This document shows, one piece after another, positions 38,527 to 49,926 of a stretch of 64,000 nucleotides of DNA; positions within the stretch are counted from its first letter, which is position 1; each line of letters starts with the position of its first letter. Origin of the DNA: Nitrospirillum sp034427435 (GTDB taxonomy: Bacteria > Pseudomonadota > Alphaproteobacteria > Azospirillales > Azospirillaceae); assembly GCF_034427435.1 (NCBI RefSeq), contig NZ_JAXQNP010000002.1:620001-684000 (forward strand), read 5' to 3'. The notes under the pieces are model-generated. The model made no database searches and was not told the origin of the DNA. It was given only the letters and a program-made list of their open reading frames with translations. Position numbers and translations under genes: made by a program.

Positions 38527-38855
38527 GCCGCCCGTGGCCGGGCGGTCGCTGCGGCGTTCGTCCCCGGGGCCGGGGGCTGGGGAATCTCGGCAGGGGAGGC
38601 ATGCGATGTCGCCCCCACCGCAACCGTCCGGGCATTTGATCGCAGGCGCAAAAAGCGGTAAACCTCGCGCGCGCGCCTTTCCGCGCAAACCTTTCGATCA
38701 AGGGCGTCCCCAGCCCGGTATTCTTATTTCATAAGGGTCTCAATAAGGGGACGTCGCGAAGGGTGTCGGAATGGCCGTCCGCATCGCTGGCCATGACACC
38801 CGCTGAAGGGTGCCGGCGGCGCGGTACCATCCCCTTCCCCTAGGAGGCCACTCCT
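38527..38855. promoter_or_regulatory. Leader region of acnA
   Basis: A 329-bp gap containing the inverted pair TTGATCG (38637-38643) and CGATCAA (38695-38701) 51 bp apart, and a perfect ribosome-binding site TAGGAGG at 38841-38847 before the GTG start. No clear promoter pair was seen. Confidence 0.4.
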
Positions 38856-41564
<2,709 letters not shown>

Positions 41565-41587
41565 GGCCCGCTGGAAGGCGTGATATC

Positions 41588-41617
41588 GGCCCCGGCGCTC
41601 TTCGGAACGCCGGGGCC
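41588..41617 (+). terminator. acnA hairpin 1
   Basis: GGCCCCGGCG at 41588-41597 pairs with CGCCGGGGCC at 41608-41617 around CTCTTCGGAA. No T run; probably the first of two tandem stops. Confidence 0.6.
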
Positions 41618-41623
41618 AAAAGG

Positions 41624-41660
41624 AAAGGGGCGCTACCTGGCCGGGTAGCGCCCCTTTTTC
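41624..41660. terminator. acnA hairpin 2, bidirectional terminator
   Basis: AAAGGGGCGCTACC at 41624-41637 pairs with GGTAGCGCCCCTTT at 41644-41657, followed by TTC. On the other strand it ends the minus-strand gene at 41684. Confidence 0.85.
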
Positions 41661-41683
41661 ATGGCTCCACGGATGGAACCGGA

Positions 41684-43060
41684 TCAGTCGAACTGCAGGT
41701 CGCTGACGGCGCCGCCGACCTCGGACACGGGCAGCAGGCCGGCAGCCGTCAGATCGCCCGCCGCCACCAGCAGGGTGCGACCGGCGGCGCCGGGGATGCC
41801 GGCGGCCTGGGCCAGGGTGGCCAGGGCGTCGCGCGTCGGCGCCTGGCTGATGACGCCGTTGCCGTAGACGAGGATGGAGACGGCCAGGGTGCCGGGCCGG
41901 CTCTTTTCCACCAGGGCGGCCGCGTTCATCAGGCCGCGCAGGGTGGAGACGCGGGGGAAGCCGCTGTCGCTGAGGGTGTCGCCCTCATCCCCCAACACCC
42001 AGTGGCGGCCCACCAGATCCTCAACCCCCACCAGGATGGCCAGCGGCATGCCCCGGTGCCGGCCCGTGGCTACGGCCACCAGGCCGCCGTCCTGCGGCGT
42101 CTGCGGCAGTTGCACGGTGCCGCCCAGGATGTGCTGCACGCTGTCCAGCACCGTCGACACGGCCTGGGACAGCGCCGCCGCCCCCGTGGGTCGCATCAGG
42201 CTGGGCCAGGCGCCGAACAGCAGGGAGGCGAGGCCGGCGGTGCCGCTGTCGGCGCGGTCGACCAGGGCCGGGGCCGCCGGGGCGCGGCGCAGCTTATCCT
42301 CCACCGCTTCCAGCCGGGCGATGAGGGGCTGCGTGGCGCCGGCATCGGGCGCGGGGGTCAGGGCCGAGGCGGATGCGGGGGCCGAGGGGGCCGCGACGCC
42401 GCCGCCCCTCACCTGGTCGCGCAGGTCACGCACATCCAACTGCGTGGCGCGCACCGCGTTGACGACGCGCAGCAGCGATTCATGCAGATGGTCGACCAGG
42501 CTGTTCAACTGCTCCGGCAGGGGGCCCGGGGGCAGGTCCGGCAGCCGCACGCCGTTCACGGCCTTGGCATGGCTGAGCCAATTCTCCAGCACGCCCACCC
42601 GCTGGGCCACGTCCTGCAGGGTGTTGGACAGCTCCCCCACACCCCGGGCCAGACGCTCCGCCTCCTCCGCCGGGCGGCCGGCGTGATGGCTGACCACGCC
42701 CGTCAGGTGGGCCACCCGCTCCCGCAGTTCCTGGATCGACTGTCCCAGGGCGTTGATCCGCATCGTTTCCGGTAACGAAACGACGGCGGAATGCATGGCC
42801 GTCAGGTCGTTGCGCAGGTCGCGCAAGCGGCCGCCGACATGCAGCGCCAGGTCCCGGACGATGGATTCCGCGTAATCGAAGGGGTCAACCCCGTCGTCGA
42901 TCTCCCCCTCGCGCACGCCATCGCGCGCGGTGGCCGGCACGGGAGGCGATGACACCTCGATGTCGGCGGACGGCGCGGCCGGGGTGGCCGGCACGGCGCC
43001 GGGGGCTCCCGAACCGGCGTCGCCATCGGGGCCTGGGGCGTCACGGTGCTCGTCGGTCAT
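41684..43060 (-). CDS. Unrecognised protein, downstream gene of a pair
   Basis: A 458-residue protein with a Pro/Ala/Asp-rich start, a helical middle (VRDLALHVGGRLRDLRNDLTAMH, then heptad-like LSNTLQDVAQRVGVLENWL and LNSLVDHLHESLLRV, a probable coiled coil around residues 60-190), a Pro/Ala linker, and a C-terminal alpha/beta part with repeated Gly-rich strands (GGLVAVATGRHRGMPLAILV, TLLVAAGDLTAAGLL). I recognise no named family. It lies 58 bp after the upstream minus-strand gene and is probably cotranscribed. The start ATG 43060 has no strong ribosome site. Confidence 0.68.
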   Translation of the reverse strand: MTDEHRDAPGPDGDAGSGAPGAVPATPAAPSADIEVSSPPVPATARDGVREGEIDDGVDPFDYAESIVRDLALHVGGRLRDLRNDLTAMHSAVVSLPETMRINALGQSIQELRERVAHLTGVVSHHAGRPAEEAERLARGVGELSNTLQDVAQRVGVLENWLSHAKAVNGVRLPDLPPGPLPEQLNSLVDHLHESLLRVVNAVRATQLDVRDLRDQVRGGGVAAPSAPASASALTPAPDAGATQPLIARLEAVEDKLRRAPAAPALVDRADSGTAGLASLLFGAWPSLMRPTGAAALSQAVSTVLDSVQHILGGTVQLPQTPQDGGLVAVATGRHRGMPLAILVGVEDLVGRHWVLGDEGDTLSDSGFPRVSTLRGLMNAAALVEKSRPGTLAVSILVYGNGVISQAPTRDALATLAQAAGIPGAAGRTLLVAAGDLTAAGLLPVSEVGGAVSDLQFD

Positions 43061-43118
43061 GGCATCGCTCACGAGGATCGGGGAAGGGGGCTGGCGGTCA
43101 TAAGCGTCACGACGGGCG

Positions 43119-44336
43119 TCACAACTCGCCGGCAATGGCTTCTAGCAGACGGGCACGGCGCTTGTCCGCCTGTTCGCGCGGCATACGCGCCACGGCGGCG
43201 GCCGGACGCCGCGCCACCGCTGGCTGGGGTGGCGGCACCGGCGCGTCCGAAGAGGCGCGCGGCGGCGGCACGACCACGGGGGCGGCCAGCGGTTCGGCCA
43301 GGGGTGCAACCGCCGGACCATCCGGAGGGGAGACGGCGGATGCCGCAACGGCAGGCGCGGCGGGGCTGGACTTGAGGCCGTGCAAAGTGACCCGGGCGGC
43401 GGCGACGGGGGTGGTGGCCATGCGGGCGCCCCCCGGGACGGTCACGGGCGACACGGGCGCGTGGACGGGTGCCGGGCGGCTGGGGGTGGACAGGGGTTGG
43501 GCCGGCAGCGTGCCGCCCACGACCGAGGCCCGCACCGGCGTGGGCGGTGCCGCGCGCAGGGACAGGGCGCCCGGCACCCGGGGCGTGGGGGTCGGCACGG
43601 CCCGCATTTCCGCCCGGTCGGCCGGATTGGCATTCCGGGTCAGGGCATCGCGTCCCTTGGCCGCCAGGGCGGTGAACAGCGGGCCCGTGCGCGACGGCTG
43701 CGGGCCCGGGGTGGGGATCGCCGAAGTGGGGACCGCCGAAGTGGGGACCGCCGCCGTGGGCGGCACCGGCACCGACAGCGGGGCGGACACCGTGCCCGCC
43801 AGGGCGGGCGCCGGAGGGGCCACCGGCGACGGGGCGGCGGACATCTCCGCCTCGCCCCTGGATAGGGTAGGTCCGGAGGAGGCGGCTTCGGGCGCGGCGG
43901 CCGGCCCGCCCTCGCCCGCGGGCTTCCCGCCATCGCCGATATCGCTCAGCAGGTGGCGCAGGGTGGTGGCGCTGGCGCCAGGCGCGTCCCCCAGCCGGCC
44001 CACGGCCTTGGCGGTCAGGGCGGGATCGATGCTGATCTGTAGGAAACCGAACTGCTCGGCCGACAGGGACTGCAGCTTGCGGACCAGCCCCTCGACCTGT
44101 TCCTCACCGGCGACGTAGCGGCGGATGGTGTCGATGGTGGAGGTGACGACGGCGGCATCCCGCACCGCGCGGGAGGAGAACACCGGACTGCGGCCGGCGT
44201 CGGCGACGCCGTGCCCCTGCCCCCCGTCCCCCCGCAGGGCGCCGCCATGGGCCCCATCGGCGGGAAGGACAGCATCGGGCGGGGACGGTGCATCATCCCC
44301 TTTGCCGGCAATCCAGCCCATCACCTTCCGAAACAT
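43119..44336 (-). CDS. Unrecognised Pro/Ala/Val-rich protein, upstream gene of a pair
   Basis: A 405-residue protein beginning MFRKVMGWIAGKGDD, then a helical segment (AVVTSTIDTIRRYVAGEEQVEGLVRKLQSLSAEQFGFL, residues about 60-120) followed by nearly 250 residues of Pro/Ala/Val low complexity, including repeated VPTSA units, and a basic helical end ADKRRARLLEAIAGEL. The low-complexity part is likely disordered. No family recognised. The ATG at 44336 is preceded by CAGGGTGG. It heads a two-gene operon with the gene ending at 41684; the promoter would be in the AT-rich region at 44337-44914. Confidence 0.65.
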   Translation of the reverse strand: MFRKVMGWIAGKGDDAPSPPDAVLPADGAHGGALRGDGGQGHGVADAGRSPVFSSRAVRDAAVVTSTIDTIRRYVAGEEQVEGLVRKLQSLSAEQFGFLQISIDPALTAKAVGRLGDAPGASATTLRHLLSDIGDGGKPAGEGGPAAAPEAASSGPTLSRGEAEMSAAPSPVAPPAPALAGTVSAPLSVPVPPTAAVPTSAVPTSAIPTPGPQPSRTGPLFTALAAKGRDALTRNANPADRAEMRAVPTPTPRVPGALSLRAAPPTPVRASVVGGTLPAQPLSTPSRPAPVHAPVSPVTVPGGARMATTPVAAARVTLHGLKSSPAAPAVAASAVSPPDGPAVAPLAEPLAAPVVVPPPRASSDAPVPPPQPAVARRPAAAVARMPREQADKRRARLLEAIAGEL

Positions 44337-44914
44337 GCCACCCTGCCCCCTGCAAGAGACCGGAATTATGACCCCACGGGTCCCGGCACGGCAAACGGTT
44401 TGCACCGGCCGTGAGATCTCGACGGACTAATGGTTACCACGGCCGATCCGGCCGATTCAATTTCTACCCCCGGCGAATTCTTCGGGCGCTTGTGCCCTGT
44501 AATGCAAGAAAAAAGGCATCTTTCCCGCGCCTGCGCCGCATTTCCCCCGGCTCTCGCGACAAACGCCGACCAACAACCGCTGATTGCCAGGCATTGACCA
44601 AGCTTTCCACTTGCGCCAGCGCCGCTGACGCGGGTGTAGCGGGGATGGCCGTTTAAAATTTTACGGATCTTTTCTGATTTTTAATTACCCGAGGGATTCG
44701 CAAATGTGATTGGCCAATTCCCGCCGCCGTCGTACAGTCGGGCCGGGGAATTTTGCATGGAAATTGACGGGTTCAGGGCCAACCACGGCCTTCACCGGGC
44801 GGCATTGCCCCCGGCGCCCCCATTCCATGGCAATAGACCTTTCCGGCACCGGGACGCTGGAGGGATCACCCCGACTGGACCAACACCCGAAACAGACCAC
44901 GGGGAATACCGGAC
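44337..44914. promoter_or_regulatory. AT-richer divergent promoter region
   Basis: A 578-bp gap between the minus-strand pair and the hybrid kinase. The stretch 44650-44700 (TTTAAAATTTTACG and TTTTTAATTA) is the most AT-rich in the neighbourhood and a likely promoter zone. No convincing gene or RNA structure was seen. Confidence 0.4.
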
Positions 44915-47194
44915 GTGCGGCGCTTGGAACCGGGATTGCGGCGATGGACCGGCCCGCTGATCGGCGACCCTGCCACCGCCCCCCTGGAAGCACTGGGCGA
45001 TCGCGCCCAAACCATAGCCCGCCCGCAGTTGGTCGAGCTGGGCCAGCTTGTCCTGATGGCGCTGAACCATCGCGAGGATATCTGGCTGCTTCCCCTGCTG
45101 ACCGCCATCGTCGCCGGCGGCATCGCCGCCTGGGCGCCGTGGCCGGCCGTCCTCCTCTGGTCGTTGCTGTCGATCGGGACGGCGGCCGCCTCGCAGCTGG
45201 CATTCCAACGCTTCCTGGCCCAGGCCAACACCCTGACCGATGCGCGTCCCTGGCTGTGGGTGCTGGCCGTCACCCGTTTCGCCGCGTCCGCGGCCTGGGG
45301 GCTGATACCCCTGTTCGCCTGGCCCGGCCATGACCTGGGCGGCCGCTACTTCCTGATGCTGGTCATGGGCACGGCCATGGCGTTGCGCACCTGCGGAACG
45401 ATATCGCATCCCCTGGTCCTGCGCGTGCAACTGGTGCCGTCGGCGTCGGCGTTGCTGGTGCTGGCCAGCGGCGCGCTGGCCGAGGAAAACGGCGCGGCGA
45501 TTGGCGGAGCGCCGGGCTTGGCCCTGGTTCTGGGCAGCCTGCTCTATGCGGTTTTCGTCTACCGCTTGGGCCTCCAAATCTGTCGACGCATGCGCCACAT
45601 GCTGGAGATGCAGTTGGACCTTGCCGCCGCCAAGCGGGCGGCCGACCAAGCCAACGATGCCAAATCCGGGTTCCTGGCCACGCTGAGCCATGAAATCCGC
45701 ACCCCCATGACGGGCATCCTGGGCCTGACCCAATTGCTGCTGGAGACGGGCCTGTCCATGCGCCAGCGCGACTATGTCCGCACGGTGCATGAATCAGGCG
45801 AATCGCTGTTGGCCATCCTGAACGACGTGCTGGACCTGTCGAAGGTGGAGGCTGGCAAGCTGGAGATCGAGCACCGCCCCTTCGACACGGCCGCGCTGCT
45901 GGACGGGGTATTGAACCTGATGGCCGGCCGGGCGGCGGAAAAGGGGCTGGACCTGCAACTGCGTACCTGTCCAGTCTTTCCCGGGCGGCTGATGGGCGAC
46001 CCGTTGCGGCTGCGCCAGGTCCTGCTGAACCTGGTGGGCAACGCCATCAAGTTCACGGATCGCGGCTGGGTGCGCATCAGCGCCTCCGCCGACCGCCTGG
46101 ACGACGGGCGGATGCAATTCGGCATCATCGTGTCGGACACCGGCATGGGGGTGCCCGAGGCGTCACAGGGGCGCCTGTTCGAAACCTTCAGCCAGGCCAG
46201 TGTCGAGGTCACGCGCCGCTATGGCGGCAGCGGGCTGGGCCTGGCCATCGCCAAGCGCCTGGTCCAGGCCATGGGCGGGCAGATCGGCTTCCGCAGCCGC
46301 CCGGGCAACGGCAGCCATTTCTGGTTCACCATTCCGACCGCGGAGCCCGAGGACGAGGTGGCCGTCGCCCGGAATGCCAACGCCCCGCCCCTGTCCCTGC
46401 CCCCCTTGGCCGTCCTGGTGGTGGAGGATGTGACCGCCAACCAGGTGGTGCTGGATGCCCTGCTGCGGGCGCGGGGACACGCGGTCACCGTGGCGGCGGA
46501 CGGCGCCGCCGCCGTCCGCCTCGTGGCGCAGGGCCGCTTCGACCTGGTGCTGATGGACATGCAGTTGCCGGGCATCGACGGGCTGGAGGCGACCCGCCGC
46601 ATCCGCGCCCTGCCGGACAGCACCCGCGCGCGCGTTCCCGTGGTGGCCACCACCGCCAACACCGATGCCGCCGACGGGGACCAGTGCCTGGCGGCGGGCA
46701 TGGACGGTTTCGTCACCAAGCCCATCCGCCCCGACGCCTTGGTCGAGGCCATGCACAGGGCATGGACCGCGCGAGGCACCCATGTCTGGCCAAGCGTCCC
46801 GCCTGAGGAGGCGGAGGCCGTTCTGGACGCCCGGCAGATCGAGACCGTGGCCGAAGCCATCGGCGGCCAGGATATGCCGGAGTTCATCACGATCACCGCC
46901 CGCACCCTGGTCGAAACGGCGGATCGCTTCGCGGAAAAGGTGGTGTCCGGCGACCTCCCGGGCGCCGGCCAGGCCGTCCACACCCTTTACGGCGTCGCCG
47001 CCAATGTCGGCCTCAGCAGCCTGGCGGCGGAAGCGCGACGGGCACAGCAAGCCCTGCGCGACGATCTCCCGGAAATCCAGCGGGCCCTGGCCGGCACCCT
47101 GCGGAGCGATGCCGAACAGGCGGCCGCCGCCTTGACCGATTGGCTGGGGGAATGGCTGGACAGCCAACGACCCGCCGACAGCGCCGTGGCCTGA
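44915..47194 (+). CDS. Orphan hybrid histidine kinase with REC and HPt domains
   Basis: A 759-residue signalling protein: about five or six membrane helices in the first 230 residues, a HisKA domain with His259 in SHEIRTPM, a HATPase domain (LNLVGNAIKF, DTGMGVP, GSGLGLAI), a receiver domain with phospho-acceptor Asp548 in LVLMDMQLPG, and a C-terminal HPt-like domain with His689 in QAVHTLYGVAANVG. This is the full His-Asp-His relay in one chain, passing phosphate to an unlinked regulator. No response regulator is adjacent. The GTG at 44915 is tentative. The stop codon overlaps the first base of the next repeat unit. Confidence 0.9.
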   Translation: MRRLEPGLRRWTGPLIGDPATAPLEALGDRAQTIARPQLVELGQLVLMALNHREDIWLLPLLTAIVAGGIAAWAPWPAVLLWSLLSIGTAAASQLAFQRFLAQANTLTDARPWLWVLAVTRFAASAAWGLIPLFAWPGHDLGGRYFLMLVMGTAMALRTCGTISHPLVLRVQLVPSASALLVLASGALAEENGAAIGGAPGLALVLGSLLYAVFVYRLGLQICRRMRHMLEMQLDLAAAKRAADQANDAKSGFLATLSHEIRTPMTGILGLTQLLLETGLSMRQRDYVRTVHESGESLLAILNDVLDLSKVEAGKLEIEHRPFDTAALLDGVLNLMAGRAAEKGLDLQLRTCPVFPGRLMGDPLRLRQVLLNLVGNAIKFTDRGWVRISASADRLDDGRMQFGIIVSDTGMGVPEASQGRLFETFSQASVEVTRRYGGSGLGLAIAKRLVQAMGGQIGFRSRPGNGSHFWFTIPTAEPEDEVAVARNANAPPLSLPPLAVLVVEDVTANQVVLDALLRARGHAVTVAADGAAAVRLVAQGRFDLVLMDMQLPGIDGLEATRRIRALPDSTRARVPVVATTANTDAADGDQCLAAGMDGFVTKPIRPDALVEAMHRAWTARGTHVWPSVPPEEAEAVLDARQIETVAEAIGGQDMPEFITITARTLVETADRFAEKVVSGDLPGAGQAVHTLYGVAANVGLSSLAAEARRAQQALRDDLPEIQRALAGTLRSDAEQAAAALTDWLGEWLDSQRPADSAVA

Positions 47195-47197
47195 TAC

Positions 47198-47332
47198 CAG
47201 AGGCACGAGATCAGAGACTCGTGCCTCTGTAGCCCGCGACTGCGGGCGCCGGAGCGAGCACCGCCCAGTTCATGTAAAGGGGGACGCAGCGAGGAAGCCA
47301 AGGGCGCGGATGCGCCCGCCGGCGCTTGAGGC
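47198..47332 (+). repeat. Three-hairpin intergenic repeat, copy D
   Basis: Hairpin 1 CAGAGGCACGAG/CTCGTGCCTCTG, hairpin 2 GCCCGC-GACT-GCGGGC, short central type (GAGCGAGCACCGC, AGCGAGGAAGCC), hairpin 3 GGGCGC-GGAT-GCGCCC, end GCCGGCGCTTGAGG. Confidence 0.85.
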
Positions 47333-47373
47333 GGTATTTGAACGGTCACGTTCAAATGCCGCGCGTATGATAC

Positions 47374-47496
47374 CAGCGGCACGAGATGGAGACTCGTGCC
47401 GCTGTAGGCCCCGACTGGGGCCGCCGGAGCGAGCACCGCAGGGCACAGCGAGGATAAGCCTAGGCGGACGGATGTCCGCCGCCCGGCGACTGAGGG
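47374..47496 (+). repeat. Three-hairpin intergenic repeat, copy E
   Basis: Hairpin 1 CAGCGGCACGAG/CTCGTGCCGCTG, hairpin 2 GGCCCC-GACT-GGGGCC, short central type with GAGCGAGCACCGCAGGGC and GGATAAGCC, hairpin 3 GGCGGAC-GGAT-GTCCGCC, end GCCCGGCGACTGAGGG. Confidence 0.85.
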
Positions 47497-47541
47497 TGCA
47501 TTTGAACGGTCACGTTCAAATGCCGCGCGTATGAGACGGGA

Positions 47542-47567
47542 AAGGCCCCGGATCGCTCCGGGGCCTT
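47542..47567. terminator. Perfect 11-bp hairpin between kinase repeats and the sensor gene
   Basis: AAGGCCCCGGA at 47542-47552 pairs with TCCGGGGCCTT at 47557-47567. It lies between converging genes and probably terminates both, though T runs are short. Confidence 0.65.
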
Positions 47568-47583
47568 CGGCGGTAGGGTGGGA

Positions 47584-48270
47584 TCAGTGCGGGGTCACCG
47601 GCGTGGCCGTCGGCGCCCGGGGCGTCAGCGGGATGCCACCGGGATTGGCGGGCGTCACCGCCGGGTTGCCGGCCGGGCCGGGCCCATCCGTCCCCTCATC
47701 CGGGGGTGGCGGGGGGCCGTCCGGGAAAGGGGGATGGTCGAAGCGGCCATCACCACGGCCATCCGGACCGCGCCCGTCTGGTCCCCGGCCATCCGGATGG
47801 GGCCCATGCATGCCCCCGAGGATGAAGGGGGTCTTCAGCTCCGACAATTTCTTGCGGCCTTCCGGCGACATCTTGGACAGGACGTCGACCAGGGCCGCCT
47901 GGCGCGACGCCTCGAAGGCGCGGCGGCTATCGGCGACCTTCTGCACGGCGGCGGCGAAGGCCTGGGCGTCAAAGGTGTCAGCCGCCAACAGGGGCTGGAT
48001 TTCCGCCCAGCTCTCGCGGGCTTGCTTTTCCAGCGCCTTGAAATCGGCACGGTCGGGCGCCATGGCCTTCTGCAACAGCTCGGCATCGGCCGGCGGCAGG
48101 ATGTCGGTCAGCGGACGTGGGCGGTAATTCATGCCCGGGGCAGGCTCGTGACCCGGCCCGCCGTCATGGTGACCTAACAGGTGGGGGATGAAGGTGCCGG
48201 CCAGGAACAGGTTCATACCGATCGACGCGATCAGCAGGGGCCCACGCCACCGGCTGGAAAACACACTCAT
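47584..48270 (-). CDS. Periplasmic CpxP/CnrR-type heavy-metal sensor
   Basis: A 228-residue protein with an N-terminal membrane anchor or signal (residues about 9-31, IASIGMNLFLAGTFIPHLLG) and a helical Spy/CpxP-like domain (PADAELLQKAMAPDRADFKALEKQ, QKVADSRRAFEASRQAALVDVL) followed by a Gly/Pro/Asp-rich tail. Such proteins bind metals or misfolded protein and act on membrane regulators, as CnrX does on an anti-sigma. Its start overlaps the anti-sigma stop (ATGA), so sensor, anti-sigma and sigma form one operon. The metal preference is unknown. Confidence 0.82.
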   Translation of the reverse strand: MSVFSSRWRGPLLIASIGMNLFLAGTFIPHLLGHHDGGPGHEPAPGMNYRPRPLTDILPPADAELLQKAMAPDRADFKALEKQARESWAEIQPLLAADTFDAQAFAAAVQKVADSRRAFEASRQAALVDVLSKMSPEGRKKLSELKTPFILGGMHGPHPDGRGPDGRGPDGRGDGRFDHPPFPDGPPPPPDEGTDGPGPAGNPAVTPANPGGIPLTPRAPTATPVTPH

Positions 48271-48827
48271 CGCGCGTGGGTCTCCACCGTGTAAGAGGTG
48301 AACAGCAGGCTGGGCATGTCCGTGACATCGGCCTGCGCCGTCTCCACCGTGCCCGCCGTCTGGGCCACGGTTTCGGACAACGGCAAGCTGGTGGAGGGCA
48401 TGGTCATGACACCCACCATGATGCCGGCCGCCGTGGCACCGGCCAGCCAGCCGGCCTGGGGCGCCCGCACAGTGAGCCACGACAGGGCCGCGCGCACCAC
48501 ATCGAAGGGCGACGGCAGGAAGGTGTCCAGCCGGCGCGGCGCGGCCTTGGCCGTCGCCGGTGCGGTCACCGCGTCCAGCCGCGCCAGCGCGCCGGCCACC
48601 ACGCTGTCCACCCGGGCGGTCGAAATCTCCGGCTCCGCCACCAAGGACAGCAGCGCGTCCAGCCGCGCCTCGTTCACCACCATCTCATGCGCCTCACCGT
48701 CCGCGGCCAGGGCGCGCACCGCCGCGGCCCGGCGGTCCGCCGGCCAGCGGGCGGGGTTGCCGCCATAAACCGCGGTGAGCGCCGCGATATCCTCCACGTC
48801 CACCGTGGACCATTCCCTGTCAGCCAT
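48267..48827 (-). CDS. Putative membrane anti-sigma factor
   Basis: A 186-residue protein with a cytoplasmic helical part (VDVEDIAALTAVYGGNPARWPADRRAAAVRALAAD, residues about 7-110) and a single membrane helix near 125-145 (GWLAGATAAGIMVGVMT), then a periplasmic C-terminus. It lies between the sigma gene and the periplasmic sensor, which is where an anti-sigma belongs; I saw no zinc-binding HxxxCxxC motif, so it is not a ZAS-type anti-sigma. The call rests mainly on position. ATG 48827 is chosen because a GGGGGTTGG lies upstream. Confidence 0.72.
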   Translation of the reverse strand: MADREWSTVDVEDIAALTAVYGGNPARWPADRRAAAVRALAADGEAHEMVVNEARLDALLSLVAEPEISTARVDSVVAGALARLDAVTAPATAKAAPRRLDTFLPSPFDVVRAALSWLTVRAPQAGWLAGATAAGIMVGVMTMPSTSLPLSETVAQTAGTVETAQADVTDMPSLLFTSYTVETHAR

Positions 48828-48837
48828 GACCAACCCC

Positions 48838-49509
48838 CTAGACCTCACCCGTATCCTGAACCACACCGGACAGGCGCGCCCGCAACGCGCGCCGAGCCCG
48901 GGCCAACAGCGATTCCACCGCCGAAACAGAGAGGGAAAGGATTTGCGCAGCGTCGGCGGCGCTGCGTTCCTCGTAATAGCAGAGCGTGACGGCCAACCGC
49001 TGCCGTTCCGGCAACTCCGCCAAGGCCTGCGACACCAATTTGGCCGTCTGCTGCCGCGCCATCACATTTACCGCGGAGGGCGTCGGGTCAGGCGGCTCAG
49101 GTATTCCTTCCAGCCCGGCGAAGGCGGGCCGCCGCCGCCGGTCCACACATAAATTCACCACCACCCGGTGCAGCCAAGTGGAAAACCGGGCGCGGCCATC
49201 GGGAATCCAGTTCTTGGCCCCCGTCCACACCCGAAGCAAGGCCTCCTGCACCACCTCGTCCGCGTCGGCCGCGTTGCCCAGGATGCGCTGGGCCAGCTTC
49301 ATGGCCTTGGGCGCATGGCGGCCGGCCAGCAGGGCGAAGGCCTGGCGGTCCCCGTCGGCGATGCGCGCCAATAGGGCATCATCCCCGGGTTCCGGCAGGG
49401 AGCCGCCGGGGATGGACGCGGAGGGTGCCCCGGACACGGTCCGGGACACGGCGATGTCGGCGGCCGAGGCTGCGCCGATGCGCGGCTCCGGCTGGACGGA
49501 TTCGTCCAT
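48838..49509 (-). CDS. ECF RNA polymerase sigma factor
   Basis: A 223-residue group 4 sigma factor: region 2 (LLAGRHAPKAMKLAQRILGNAADADEVVQEALLRVW, FSTWLHRVVVNLCVDRRRR) and region 4 (ALAELPERQRLAVTLCYYEERSAADAAQILSLSVSAVESLLARARRAL) flank a short linker. The ATG at 49509 has AGGGGAAC at a good distance. An in-frame ATG at 49560 is less likely because a TATAAA (49571-49566) lies only five bases before it and looks like a -10. With the two genes downstream it forms a sigma, anti-sigma and periplasmic-sensor unit that probably controls its own promoter in response to envelope or metal stress. Confidence 0.9.
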   Translation of the reverse strand: MDESVQPEPRIGAASAADIAVSRTVSGAPSASIPGGSLPEPGDDALLARIADGDRQAFALLAGRHAPKAMKLAQRILGNAADADEVVQEALLRVWTGAKNWIPDGRARFSTWLHRVVVNLCVDRRRRPAFAGLEGIPEPPDPTPSAVNVMARQQTAKLVSQALAELPERQRLAVTLCYYEERSAADAAQILSLSVSAVESLLARARRALRARLSGVVQDTGEV

Positions 49510-49926
49510 CAGTTCCCCTGAAGAGTGACCCGGGACGTCTATGTCGCGAAGTGCATACATGACCCTTTATACGGGCAGCAGGCAATGGTCTGTCGGTAAG
49601 GTTGTCAAATAAAATCCGGTGGGCCGGAGACAGGATCCCGGACTACGCCGCGTAAAAGGATAGTCACGGGGGCGGACCTGCCCCAAACCGCCGACCCCGT
49701 CGACGCCGGCCACGCCAGCCCCGATACGGCGCGGCCGACCGGATGCGAGCCCCCGCACGCATCCCGGCGCCGCCCCCGACCTACCGCGATTGCAGCCCCG
49801 CCCGCGGAACAGAGGTCGGGGGCGGATTTGCCCGTGACCCCGGCCGGACCGCTCGGCTACCATCGCGCGCAATAATTGAAGGGCCGGCAACAAGACCAGC
49901 CCGTAAACGCGGTGGAGAGAGGACGT
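49510..49926. promoter_or_regulatory. Divergent ECF sigma / maeB promoter region
   Basis: A 417-bp gap. On the minus strand, TATAAA at 49571-49566 and a TTGACA about 31 bp further upstream are visible, too far apart to be one promoter. No other feature seen. Confidence 0.4.

Larger units (their letters stand above)
47193..47532 (+). repeat. Tandem duplication carrying repeat copies D and E
   Basis: Two units, 47193-47368 and 47369-47532, each starting GATACCAG and ending in the inverted repeat TTTGAACG-GTCA-CGTTCAAA followed by TGCCGCGCGTAT. The first unit starts inside the histidine kinase stop codon. The units have diverged, but the palindrome and tail are identical. Confidence 0.85.

Noticed and set aside
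38637..38701. TTGATCG/CGATCAA inverted pair before acnA as an operator
   Set aside because: The arms are 51 bp apart and only seven bases long; chance is likely.
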